9,530 nt of DNA from an uncultured Bacteroidota bacterium (GTDB lineage: Bacteria; Bacteroidota; Bacteroidia; NS11-12g; UBA955), in NCBI GenBank assembly GCA_903953615.1, contig CAJBKH010000128.1:1-9530 (forward strand), given 5' to 3'. Shown here in pieces: positions 1 through 6,836 of this stretch. Below the pieces are notes generated by a model. That model did no database searches, was not told where the DNA came from, and worked only from the letters and a program-made list of their open reading frames with translations. Within the stretch, counting starts at the first letter, position 1. Each line of letters starts with the position of its first letter. Both the position numbers and the translations under genes were made by a program.

Positions 1-935
1 GAATTCATAGCTTCCTTCAACTCGAAATTAAAAGTTTTAATCCTATTACTTGTTTTATCAAATGTAATGCTTGTAACCTTTTCTAAAAATTTTGGACTGC
101 TTATGACTGTATCCTTCCCTATCGTTGGATTATTTACATCTGTCTGTAAAAATACTGTTAACTTTTCTTGGTATTTTAGTTGGAAATCAAAATATGAAAT
201 ATTTTTCTTTTGCTGCTGATCATAGATATTTGCATCAGTTGCATTTTTGTCTTCCCACCAAAAAGACTCAAAATAAAATGAACTTAAATTGAGCGAGCGA
301 CTCAATTTCTGAAACAACAAGGAATCTGAATGCGTTATATTTTTAAATAATTTAACATGGTTGAGTTCCCAATAATTGTCATCCCAGTCATCACTTCTAA
401 ACAATATCGTATTATCATTTTTTGAATAAAAAAAGAGAAGTTGAAGCCATTGATAATCTTCCTTACTTAATATCGCCTTTATATCATTTACCGTCATCCA
501 ACAAAACGGTTGATTTCTTGTTGTAAAACCACCATAGGACGGCTGAAAAGTGATGGCAAGCGCAACAAAATGATTGCTCTCTGTTTCTTCAAACGGAGAC
601 GAACTAATTTCTTTACAAAACCAAAATTCATTCAATGCCTCAAATTTTAGCGGTACATTTATTATTGTATCCTTACCTTTTAAATTAACTGTTTTTTCAG
701 TAGAACCTCTTAGCTTTAGGTAATCAAGACCGTAAGTTGAAACAAATGAATCATTCTTATAAGCCTTAATCTTCCCATCCAAAACCATTTGATATAGTTT
801 CTTTTTAATGCTAGCTTCTTTAGCATAAAAATAAGCTTGCCACTGCGCTTCTGTAGGCATTGGTTTCTCATCTTGGGCTTGGGTAGTTGTAAAACAAACT
901 ACCAATAAAAGAAAGAGTATTGTTTTTAATTTCAT
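1..935 (-). CDS. Exported protein of unknown function (C-terminus beyond left edge)
   Basis: I read an uninterrupted frame from ATG at 935 down to base 1, 311 complete codons with no stop, so the C-terminus lies outside the window. The first 21 residues form a clean signal peptide: Lys2 and Lys4, a Leu/Val-rich core, then Thr-Gln-Ala-Gln, suggesting cleavage near residue 20 and export to the periplasm or beyond. The mature part is soluble-looking and rich in aromatic residues, for example WDDNYWEL and FESFWWEDK, with no membrane segment after the signal. I recognise no family and assign no function. The gene lies 49 bases downstream of the muramidase-like gene on the same strand, so the two may share a transcript. 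No Shine-Dalgarno sequence precedes the ATG, which is usual in Bacteroidota. That it is a real gene is well supported by length, signal peptide and strand context. Confidence 0.85.
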   Translation of the reverse strand, partial: MKLKTILFLLLVVCFTTTQAQDEKPMPTEAQWQAYFYAKEASIKKKLYQMVLDGKIKAYKNDSFVSTYGLDYLKLRGSTEKTVNLKGKDTIINVPLKFEALNEFWFCKEISSSPFEETESNHFVALAITFQPSYGGFTTRNQPFCWMTVNDIKAILSKEDYQWLQLLFFYSKNDNTILFRSDDWDDNYWELNHVKLFKNITHSDSLLFQKLSRSLNLSSFYFESFWWEDKNATDANIYDQQQKKNISYFDFQLKYQEKLTVFLQTDVNNPTIGKDTVISSPKFLEKVTSITFDKTSNRIKTFNFELKEAMN

Positions 936-950
936 AATGGATAGGGGTTA

Positions 951-968
951 AACGCAGTTATCTGCATT
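951..968 (-). other. Short hairpin in the spacer between two minus-strand genes
   Basis: On the minus strand AATGCAG and CTGCGTT can pair (7 pairs, one of them G-U) around an ATAA loop. It sits between the stop of the muramidase-like gene and the ATG of the exported protein. No T-run follows on either strand, so it is not a convincing intrinsic terminator. It could stabilise or process a transcript end, or be chance. Confidence 0.3.
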
Positions 969-984
969 AAATTGTATGGGTAAA

Positions 985-2145
985 TTATTCGTACAACAAA
1001 TACTTCAGGCGCATTTGCTTGTAGCTTGTTAAATCCTTTTGCCAACTTTGCTTGATATCATTTAATGTTTTGCCCGCTATAATTTGCAAACGCAATTGAT
1101 TGGTGCCCGCCAAAGTATCAAAGAAGTTGTTAAAAAACTTGGTCTTGTCGGTACTGCTCCTATACATTAAAATGAGCCAATTTAAATTCAAGGCCGAATC
1201 GTATCGGGCTTTCTCGTAACCATACCATGTTAAATCGAAGCCCACACACTCGAAGCCCATGAACTTGGGTTTCTCGGCCACGCCAGGGATACTGTAAGGG
1301 CGGTATTTTAAATTACCCCAACCCAAATCAGGCATTCCAAAACATTGGTAAGGCTTATCTGTCCCTTGACCAATGCTCACCACCGTACCTTCGAATAAAC
1401 CCAAGGAAGGATATAAATAAATGGACGATTGGGTTTGCAAATTGGGCGATGGTTTGATAGGCAAAACATAAGGCATGGCATGCGTATAATTTTTACATGT
1501 GATAACTGTTAATTCGCATTTCATTTTGCCTTTCAACCAAGCTTCGCCATTGATCATTTTGGCGATTTCGCCTACTGTGCAACCGTGCACCAAAGGAATG
1601 GTGTGCATGCCTACAAAACTTCTAAAGGCTGTATCTAATACCGGACCATCAATATAATGTCCATTCGGATTCGGTCGGTCTAGTACCATCATTGGAATTT
1701 TATTTTCGGCACAAGCTTCCATCACATAATGCATGGTACTAATGTAAGTATAGAATCGCACGCCCACATCTTGTATGTCGAACACTACTTGATCAATGCC
1801 CTTTAAATCGTCGGCCGTTGGTTTTTTATGACTGCCATACAAGGACACAATTTTAATCCCTGTCTTTTCATCTTTGCCACTGCTAACATGTGTGCCGGCA
1901 CTAGCATTGCCTCTGAACCCATGCTCGGGTGCAAAAATACATTGAATGATAACGCCTGCTTTTTGCAATGAATCTACCAAATGAGTTTTGCCAATGGTGC
2001 TGGTTTGATTCACCACCAAAGCCACTATTTTCTTTTTTAATTGAGGGACATATTGATCGGTTTGTGCCGCGCCTACCATTATATTTTGCGCTTGACTGCT
2101 CAATGCTATTAGGAAAAAAAAGAGGATAAATAATCGGCTTTGCAT
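985..2145 (-). CDS. namZ: Exo-beta-N-acetylmuramidase family protein (NamZ/DUF1343, GH171), exported
   Basis: The family removes N-acetylmuramic acid from the non-reducing ends of peptidoglycan fragments and serves cell-wall turnover and recycling (characterised members: Bacillus NamZ/YbbC and Tannerella homologues). From the ATG at 2145 the protein is 386 residues, a usual family length. Residues 1-20 are a signal peptide ending Ser-Ser-Gln-Ala-Gln, so the enzyme acts outside the cytoplasm. Family signatures follow in order: NQTS (46-49), APEHGFRG (72-79), FDIQDVG (122-128), DRPNPNG (156-162), HGCTVGE (187-193), SPNLQT (233-238), EGTVVSIGQGTDKPY (252-266), and the C-terminal KYLLYE. The Glu of EHG is a likely active-site residue; that is from memory of the family. 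The frame extends nine bases further to a TTG at 2154, but that TTG lies inside a consensus -7 promoter element, so the ATG is preferred. No other wall-recycling gene is adjacent. Family assignment is strong; the exact substrate is inferred. Confidence 0.9.
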   Translation of the reverse strand: MQSRLFILFFFLIALSSQAQNIMVGAAQTDQYVPQLKKKIVALVVNQTSTIGKTHLVDSLQKAGVIIQCIFAPEHGFRGNASAGTHVSSGKDEKTGIKIVSLYGSHKKPTADDLKGIDQVVFDIQDVGVRFYTYISTMHYVMEACAENKIPMMVLDRPNPNGHYIDGPVLDTAFRSFVGMHTIPLVHGCTVGEIAKMINGEAWLKGKMKCELTVITCKNYTHAMPYVLPIKPSPNLQTQSSIYLYPSLGLFEGTVVSIGQGTDKPYQCFGMPDLGWGNLKYRPYSIPGVAEKPKFMGFECVGFDLTWYGYEKARYDSALNLNWLILMYRSSTDKTKFFNNFFDTLAGTNQLRLQIIAGKTLNDIKQSWQKDLTSYKQMRLKYLLYE

Positions 2146-2151
2146 GCTTTG

Positions 2152-2180
2152 CAAATATAAGTTTAAATAATAACATCAAA
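2152..2180 (-). promoter_or_regulatory. Bacteroidota-type promoter of the muramidase gene
   Basis: Reading the minus strand, TTTG at 2180-2177 is followed after 17 bases by TATATTTG at 2159-2152. This matches the Bacteroidota sigma-A pattern TTTG / TAnnTTTG, with every fixed position of the -7 element present. Transcription would start within a few bases of the ATG at 2145, predicting a leaderless or nearly leaderless mRNA. The spacing is at the short end of the reported range. The start site is inferred, not shown. Confidence 0.6.
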
Positions 2181-2223
2181 TTGACCTTCAAGTTTAATTG
2201 TGCTCAAGACCGTTTTGAGGGTT

Positions 2224-2237
2224 GAGTCCACGGACTC
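2224..2237. repeat. Perfect 6-bp inverted repeat GAGTCC/GGACTC
   Basis: GAGTCC and GGACTC are separated by two bases, so as a hairpin it would need to open one or two pairs to form a loop; as DNA it is a near-continuous palindrome. It lies about 65 bases upstream of the proposed muramidase promoter. It could be a protein-binding site or part of a dispersed repeat. No regulator is implied by the neighbours. Confidence 0.4.
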
Positions 2238-2332
2238 CTTTCACGACCGAAGGAAGTAATGGTGTGAAATTTTTATTTTTCAGAGATGAAGGGTGAGCTT
2301 GCGCGAGAAGAAAAATGACAATTTCTCATTCG

Positions 2333-2400
2333 TGGTGGGCTTTTACTCGCTTTGCTCATGAGAGCGCCTTCGGCTAAGTTTGCTTACTTTTTGCCCACCA
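2333..2400. repeat. 8-bp inverted repeat TGGTGGGC ... GCCCACCA
   Basis: The two 8-base arms are perfectly complementary and 52 bases apart. Just inside them the sequence is T-rich on both sides (TTTTACT and TACTTTTT), which does not pair, and the centre holds GCGCCTTCGGC. The structure resembles the ends of a small non-autonomous or dispersed intergenic element more than a terminator. No target-site duplication is visible. The arms are seen directly; what they belong to is not known. Confidence 0.4.
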
Positions 2401-2553
2401 AGTATTCGCTTTGATGCCTTAATTTTAAATTAAATTATCAAAAAACAAAAAGTAAGAAGACGTGAAATCAATTGTCGAAGATTCTATGCAATTTCTTAAG
2501 CTCTAACATATTTTATAGCATATCAATAATTTCATTAGAATTAATTCTTAGTG

Positions 2554-2589
2554 AAATAAAAAAACCGTTCCAATTGCTTGGAACGGTTT
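2554..2589 (-). terminator. Intrinsic terminator of dnaK
   Basis: A perfect 12-bp stem (AAACCGTTCCAA, 2562-2573, against TTGGAACGGTTT, 2578-2589) closes a four-base loop. Reading the minus strand it is followed at once by a T-run (seven T, then ATTT). It starts 34 bases after the dnaK stop. It closes the dnaK transcript and isolates dnaK from the muramidase gene downstream. On the plus strand the T-run is absent and there is no gene to terminate. Confidence 0.93.
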
Positions 2590-2622
2590 CTCATTTATTA
2601 TTTACTTTTTAAAAAGATGAAA

Positions 2623-4533
2623 TTATTTCACTTCTTCGAAAGGCACGTCTTCAACATTGTTAGCATTGGCATTTTCGCCTTCTGGCTGCCCAGCGCCTGC
2701 GCCTGCATCGGCACCTTGTTGACTTTCTTGTTGTGCTTGGTAGATATCCTGACTAGCCGCTTCCCATGCTTTGTTCAATTCTTCTGAAGCGCTATCACAA
2801 CCTGCGATGTCTTTTGCACCATGGGCAGTTTTCAATTTCGCTAAAGCAGTTTCAATCGCTTCTTTTTTCTCTGCTGGCAATTTATCTCCGTAGTCTTTCA
2901 GATTTTTTTCTGAAGTGAATACCAAAGTATCTGCCGCATTTAATTTTTCGATTTCTTCTTTCGCTTTTTTATCAGACTCGGCATTGGCTTCGGCTTCGCG
3001 TTTCATTTTCTCAATTTCTTCTTTGCTCAAGCCAGATGAACTTTCGATTCTGATTTTTTGCTCTTTGCCTGTGCCTTTATCTTTCGCACTTACATTCAAT
3101 ATACCGTTGGCATCAATATCAAAGGTTACTTCGATTTGAGGCACACCGCGTTGTGCTGGTGGTATACCATCTAGATTAAACATACCGATGGTTCTGTTGT
3201 CTTTTGCCAAAGGGCGCTCGCCTTGTAATACGTGCAATTGAACACTTGGTTGGTTATCGCTAGCGGTACTAAAGGTTTCGCTTTTCTTAGTTGGAATGGT
3301 TGTATTCGACTCAATTAATTTGGTTAATACACCACCGTAGGTTTCGATACCTAAGCTCAATGGTGTTACATCTAATAACAATACATCTTTTACTTCGCCT
3401 GTTAATACACCACCTTGAATGGCTGCACCAATTGCAACAACCTCATCTGGATTCACACCTTTTGAAGGGGATTTACCAAAGAATTTTTCAACTGCTGCTT
3501 GCACTGCTGGGATACGCGTGCTACCACCTACTAGGATAACTTCATCGATATCGCTAGTGCTTAAACCTGCATTTTTTAATGCCGATTTACATGGCGCAAT
3601 GGTTCTTTGCACTAAGTCGTCAACCAATTGCTCGAATTTAGCACGGGTTAAACTTCTTACTAAGTGTTTAGGAATACCATCTACTGGCATAATGTATGGC
3701 AAGTTAATTTCTGAAGTAGTTGTGCTCGATAATTCGATCTTCGCTTTTTCTGCAGCTTCTTTCAAACGTTGCAAAGCCATCGGATCTTTTGAAATATCTA
3801 ATCCACCATTTTCGTCTTTAAATTCTTGCACCAACCAGTCGATGATTTTTTGATCGAAATCGTCACCACCTAAGTGTGTATCACCGTCGGTAGATTTTAC
3901 TTCAAATACACCATCACCTAACTCTAATACTGACACGTCATGCGTACCACCACCACAGTCGAACACCACAATTTTCATTTCGGCATTCTTTTTATCTAAT
4001 CCATAAGCCAAAGCTGCTGCTGTAGGCTCGTTGATAATTCTTCTTACAGTTAAACCAGCAATTTCACCAGCTTCTTTAGTGGCTTGTCTTTGTGCATCGT
4101 TGAAGTAAGCAGGCACTGTAATTACAGCCTCTTTAACTTCATGACCCAAATAATCTTCTGCCGTTTTTTTCATTTTTTGCAAAACCATGGCACTAATTTC
4201 TTGTGGCGTATACAATCTATCATCAATCTTTACACGTGGTGTGTTGTTCTCGCCTTTCACTACTTCGTATGGCACACGACCCGTCTCTACAGTTACTTGA
4301 TCGAAGGTATTACCCATGAATCTTTTGATAGAAAAGATGGTATTACGTGGATTGGTAATGGCCTGACGTTTTGCAGGATCACCAATTTTGCGTTCTCCAT
4401 CCTTCATAAAACCAACAACCGAAGGCGTTGTTCTTTTGCCCTCGCTGTTAGCGATTACTACTGGCTCATTACCTTCCATTACAGAAACGCAACTGTTAGT
4501 AGTACCTAAATCTATTCCTATTATTTTACTCAT
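2623..4533 (-). CDS. dnaK: Molecular chaperone DnaK (Hsp70)
   Basis: Cytoplasmic ATP-dependent chaperone that binds exposed hydrophobic segments and cycles with DnaJ and GrpE. The protein is 636 residues from ATG 4533, full family length. The nucleotide-binding domain has IGIDLGTTNSC at the N-terminus, VPAYFNDAQR (about 140-149), NEPTAAALAYG (168-178), phosphate-2 loop FDCGGGTHDVS (191-201) and GGDDFD (222-227). The linker DVLLLDVTPLSLG follows near 383-395, then the substrate-binding beta domain, the helical lid, a Gly/Ala/Gln-rich tail and the terminal EDVPFEEVK. Cys and His replace the Leu and Phe of the Escherichia coli phosphate-2 loop; I remember this as normal in Bacteroidota. The frame continues upstream to a TTG at 4545, but DnaK proteins begin at the equivalent of MSKIIGIDLG. 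grpE and dnaJ are not adjacent. The gene follows a lipoprotein by 124 bases and has its own terminator, so it is probably transcribed mainly alone. Confidence 0.98.
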   Translation of the reverse strand: MSKIIGIDLGTTNSCVSVMEGNEPVVIANSEGKRTTPSVVGFMKDGERKIGDPAKRQAITNPRNTIFSIKRFMGNTFDQVTVETGRVPYEVVKGENNTPRVKIDDRLYTPQEISAMVLQKMKKTAEDYLGHEVKEAVITVPAYFNDAQRQATKEAGEIAGLTVRRIINEPTAAALAYGLDKKNAEMKIVVFDCGGGTHDVSVLELGDGVFEVKSTDGDTHLGGDDFDQKIIDWLVQEFKDENGGLDISKDPMALQRLKEAAEKAKIELSSTTTSEINLPYIMPVDGIPKHLVRSLTRAKFEQLVDDLVQRTIAPCKSALKNAGLSTSDIDEVILVGGSTRIPAVQAAVEKFFGKSPSKGVNPDEVVAIGAAIQGGVLTGEVKDVLLLDVTPLSLGIETYGGVLTKLIESNTTIPTKKSETFSTASDNQPSVQLHVLQGERPLAKDNRTIGMFNLDGIPPAQRGVPQIEVTFDIDANGILNVSAKDKGTGKEQKIRIESSSGLSKEEIEKMKREAEANAESDKKAKEEIEKLNAADTLVFTSEKNLKDYGDKLPAEKKEAIETALAKLKTAHGAKDIAGCDSASEELNKAWEAASQDIYQAQQESQQGADAGAGAGQPEGENANANNVEDVPFEEVK

Positions 4534-4564
4534 AATGTTGTTCAATTATTTTCCTATTAAGTAT

Positions 4565-4572
4565 CAAATAAA
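4565..4572 (-). promoter_or_regulatory. dnaK: Candidate -7 element for dnaK
   Basis: On the minus strand TTTATTTG fits TAnnTTTG with one mismatch (second base). It would place the start of transcription about 25 bases before the dnaK ATG. No good -33 TTTG or TTG is seen 17-23 bases upstream, and there is no CIRCE-type inverted repeat in the 124-base spacer. This is the best candidate in that spacer but weak. Confidence 0.3.
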
Positions 4573-4657
4573 ATGCCATGGGCCTTTGTATGCCATAATT
4601 GAACTTTGTGACTGCAATAAGGGTAAAATATGACAGATAGTACGTCAAAAAGGCATA

Positions 4658-5680
4658 TTAATCCTTCACAAAGCCCAACTTTTTGTACTCGGCTTGTCGG
4701 GTTAATTGGTCGCGGGTATAAGGCCCTAATTGAATACTGTTATAGCGCGAAACTCTGCGGGAGGCAAACAAACCAACGCCATTTACGATATTGCTATAAT
4801 CGGTTTGTTTCTGAACAATGCCAATTGATGGTTCGGCCACCGACATGTAATTGTCGAATTCTAAATTGGCGTTGGTCAATTCAAATCTACAGGGCAATAG
4901 TCTTCTAAAAACTGAGGTATCTGCTTTCAGGCGCAGGAGCAAAGCTTCATAAAAAAAATTGCCATCTATGCCCACCGAAACACTCTCACGCTCGTTGGCA
5001 TCGAACACCCTGTATTTATTAACCATGCCCAACTTCAAGCTTTTAGCAACTTTAATCATAGTATCCTTTTTATTCACTTCTAAATAATTGAAATAGAAAT
5101 AAGCATCGAATATTTTGGCATTGGCAGGCCCTTGAAATGAAACACGCAGTGTGCCTGGTGTAAACTCCATTTCTTTGTTAAAAAAAGTCATGCTAATAGG
5201 CGCTAACAAAATGGTAGAATCTGGCACATCGGTAATGGCATGCACCATTCTCTTTTGAGAAGGCAACAAGATTTCTAAGCGGTAATGGTAGAATTCATAC
5301 TGATTCGCAGGATTATTGGCATAAATTTTTTCTTTGGTGGCATATAAATAATTCACTGAAGTGGTAAATAAACCAGGGGCTTTGGGCAGATAATTGATTT
5401 TGTAAAGTGGTATTCTGCGACCGGTTTCTACTTCAATTAAAAAAGGTGCTAGGGAATCAAAATAAAGCGAATCGGATTGTTGTGCAATCTGGGCAGCACT
5501 TGAATTCGGATTGGTAAACACCTTATTAATTTTAATGTATTGAATGTCTTGCGTTGGATCCAACAAACCAAACACAGCCACATTTTCTTCGTAAGGCCCT
5601 GTGATATCAATACTATTATCACAAGCATTAAAAATAAAGCTGAATAAAACTGCCCATAAAAAGCGACCAAGATTTTTCAA
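4658..5680 (-). CDS. Predicted lipoprotein, downstream member of a tandem pair (TTG start)
   Basis: The 340-residue protein begins with a short basic segment and hydrophobic stretch ending Phe-Asn-Ala-Cys20, a loose lipobox, so it is probably lipidated and envelope-anchored. The mature part is likely beta-rich, with no further membrane segment. It is clearly a paralogue of the gene upstream: both share FGLLDP/YGLLDP near residue 38, IKINKVFTNPN (49-59), DSLYFDS, NYLYATKEKIY, FRRLLPCR and AEPSIGIVQKQT. The general look recalls large Bacteroidota lipoprotein families such as DUF4249, but I cannot confirm membership; function unknown. The only usable start is TTG at 5680. An in-frame TAA lies two codons upstream and no ATG occurs before the lipobox. 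The paralogue uses ATG at the matching position, with Cys at residue 20 in both, which supports this choice. It lies 92 bases after the paralogue and 124 bases before dnaK. Confidence 0.85.
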   Translation of the reverse strand: MKNLGRFLWAVLFSFIFNACDNSIDITGPYEENVAVFGLLDPTQDIQYIKINKVFTNPNSSAAQIAQQSDSLYFDSLAPFLIEVETGRRIPLYKINYLPKAPGLFTTSVNYLYATKEKIYANNPANQYEFYHYRLEILLPSQKRMVHAITDVPDSTILLAPISMTFFNKEMEFTPGTLRVSFQGPANAKIFDAYFYFNYLEVNKKDTMIKVAKSLKLGMVNKYRVFDANERESVSVGIDGNFFYEALLLRLKADTSVFRRLLPCRFELTNANLEFDNYMSVAEPSIGIVQKQTDYSNIVNGVGLFASRRVSRYNSIQLGPYTRDQLTRQAEYKKLGFVKD

Positions 5681-5747
5681 AATTTAAAAGCGTGTGTACG
5701 TCTCTTACAAAGATGCCTATTTTTCTGCAAAAAGTATTGGTACTTAT

Positions 5748-5763
5748 TTTACCAATTGGTAAA
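5748..5763. repeat. 16-bp perfect palindrome between the two lipoprotein genes
   Basis: TTTACCAATTGGTAAA is its own reverse complement. A third half-site, TTGGTA at 5737-5742, lies just to the left and can pair alternatively with TACCAA at 5750-5755 across a seven-base loop. The cluster sits 9 bases after the stop of the upstream lipoprotein gene and about 70 bases before the TTG of the next. It lacks a T-run, so it is not a standard terminator. It could be an operator or a transcript-stabilising hairpin. Confidence 0.45.
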
Positions 5764-5772
5764 GCAATGCAA

Positions 5773-6798
5773 CTATTTTACAAAGTTCAAGGAGCGAAAA
5801 TCGGCCGAAAGATACAAGGTCGACAAGGCCATGCTGCCCAATTGCAAACTATTGTAACTAGTTACCCTGCGCGAAGCGAAGATGCCCATGCCGTTTTTAA
5901 CATTGGTGTATTCTGTTTGTTTCTGCACAATACCAATGGATGGTTCGGCCGCTTGGATGTAATTATCGAGCTCTAAATTACCCACTGTTAACTCCATTCT
6001 GCATGGCAGCAATCTTCTGAATACATTGGGATCAGCTTGAATACTAGCTTTAATTAAATCATAAAAAGTGTTAGAGGCAATGGTAGTTGTGACCTGCTCA
6101 CCGCCCAAATCATCAATGGTTCTAATATTATTAAGCAGGCGCCAACGCAAGGTTTTCTTCACTTTTACATTGGTATCGGCCTTGTTAACTTCTATATAAT
6201 TGAAGAGAAAATAAGCATCGGCCAATTTGGAATTGGTAGGTGAAAGGTAAATGATTTTAAATATTTTATCCGGTACAAAATCGATAGAAGGCGCAATTTG
6301 AGAACGCACTGTTAATGGCGAAGTCAACAAAATAGAATCCGTACAATTGCTTACAGCTGTAATGACCTTTTTGGTTGCAGGCAAAGTAAATTCTAAACGG
6401 TAATGCAACAATTGTGAACTGTTCAATGGGTTGCGCGAATAAATTTTCTCTTTGGTGGCGTATAAATAGTTAGGGGAGGTTGCGAATAGACCGCTGTCCT
6501 TTAACAAGACATTGGCACGGATTAATTTTATTTTACGACCTGTTTCAATTTCTAAGAGTTGAGGGGTTAAACTATCAAAATAAAGTGAATCGGCCACTTT
6601 CGCAACATCTGTAGCAGAAGCATTGGGATTGGTAAACACTTTGTTGATTTTTATAAATTGAACCGATTGAGAAGGATCTAAGAGTCCGTAAACAACCGCG
6701 CTCTCTTGGTAATCGGCCAATACATCAATATCATTTGAACAGCCAAAATTGGTAAAAACAACAAATAGTAAGGTTAAATAATAACAACAAGTCTTCAT
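5773..6798 (-). CDS. Predicted lipoprotein, upstream member of a tandem pair
   Basis: A 341-residue protein starting at ATG 6798 with a hydrophobic segment ending Asn-Phe-Gly-Cys20, so probably lipidated at Cys20 and exported, though the lipobox is loose. It is collinear with its neighbour over the whole length and by eye roughly half the residues match. The best-conserved blocks are YGLLDPSQ, IKINKVFTNPN, DSLYFDS, NYLYATKEKIY, FNYIEVNK, FRRLLPCR, AEPSIGIVQKQT and GIFASRRVT. The middle (about 145-200) and extreme C-terminus diverge most. Function is unknown; the conservation suggests both copies are maintained proteins, not a gene and its relic. The gene starts 38 bases from a divergent exported-protein gene. 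It probably heads a transcript including the second copy, because 92 bases separate them and no clear terminator intervenes. Confidence 0.9.
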   Translation of the reverse strand: MKTCCYYLTLLFVVFTNFGCSNDIDVLADYQESAVVYGLLDPSQSVQFIKINKVFTNPNASATDVAKVADSLYFDSLTPQLLEIETGRKIKLIRANVLLKDSGLFATSPNYLYATKEKIYSRNPLNSSQLLHYRLEFTLPATKKVITAVSNCTDSILLTSPLTVRSQIAPSIDFVPDKIFKIIYLSPTNSKLADAYFLFNYIEVNKADTNVKVKKTLRWRLLNNIRTIDDLGGEQVTTTIASNTFYDLIKASIQADPNVFRRLLPCRMELTVGNLELDNYIQAAEPSIGIVQKQTEYTNVKNGMGIFASRRVTSYNSLQLGSMALSTLYLSADFRSLNFVK

Positions 6799-6814
6799 TA
6801 TATATAAATTTCGT

Positions 6815-6822
6815 TAATTTTG
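6815..6822 (+). promoter_or_regulatory. Candidate -7 element of the plus-strand operon
   Basis: TAATTTTG matches TAnnTTTG at every fixed position and lies in the 38-base gap between divergent genes. Transcription would start around 6826-6829, about 10 bases before the ATG at 6837 or about 20 before the ATG at 6849. No TTG is seen 17-23 bases upstream for a -33 element. The gap is so short that the promoter of the divergent lipoprotein gene must overlap it or lie inside the plus-strand gene. Confidence 0.5.
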
Positions 6823-6836
6823 CTTTTTAATTCAAA

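Larger units (their letters stand above)
2160..2553. other. Gene-free spacer with inverted repeats between the muramidase gene and the dnaK terminator
   Basis: Neither strand holds a plausible gene: frames are short, stop-broken, and have no likely start. The half nearer the muramidase gene (about 2200-2410) looks less AT-rich than the rest and contains two inverted repeats: GAGTCC-AC-GGACTC at 2224-2237, and TGGTGGGC (2333-2340) facing GCCCACCA (2393-2400). The half nearer dnaK (about 2410-2553) is very AT-rich and includes the 12-base palindrome AGAATTAATTCT at 2537-2548. No tRNA, small-RNA or attachment-site signature was recognised. The first 20 bases overlap the proposed muramidase promoter. 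It could be a dispersed intergenic repeat, a decayed insertion, or an unrecognised RNA. Confidence 0.6.

Noticed and set aside
1..6. EcoRI site at the very first base as a sign of a cloned fragment end
   Set aside because: A six-base site at a window edge can be chance, and the reading frame simply continues off the edge.
2224..2237. Inverted repeat as a terminator
   Set aside because: No T-run on either side, too little loop, and no gene ends here.
4534..4545. Longer DnaK start giving MNNIMSK
   Set aside because: The codon at 4545-4543 is TTG, and DnaK families begin at the residue matching ATG 4533.
2578..4633. Plus-strand open frames antisense to dnaK (up to 144 codons)
   Set aside because: They are reverse-strand shadows of a highly conserved gene; their sequences show no recognisable protein features.
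4534..4657. CIRCE or other heat-shock operator upstream of dnaK
   Set aside because: I looked for TTAGCACTC-type inverted repeats and found none; the repeated ATGGCAT words there are short and could be chance.
5678..5687. TAAATTTTG upstream of the second lipoprotein as a -7 promoter element
   Set aside because: It has three bases, not two, between TA and TTTG, and it overlaps the only available start codon, so a transcript from it would lack the start.
5692..5976. Plus-strand open frame of 94 codons across the lipoprotein spacer
   Set aside because: Most of it is antisense to the paralogous lipoprotein gene, with no signal, motif or promoter of its own.
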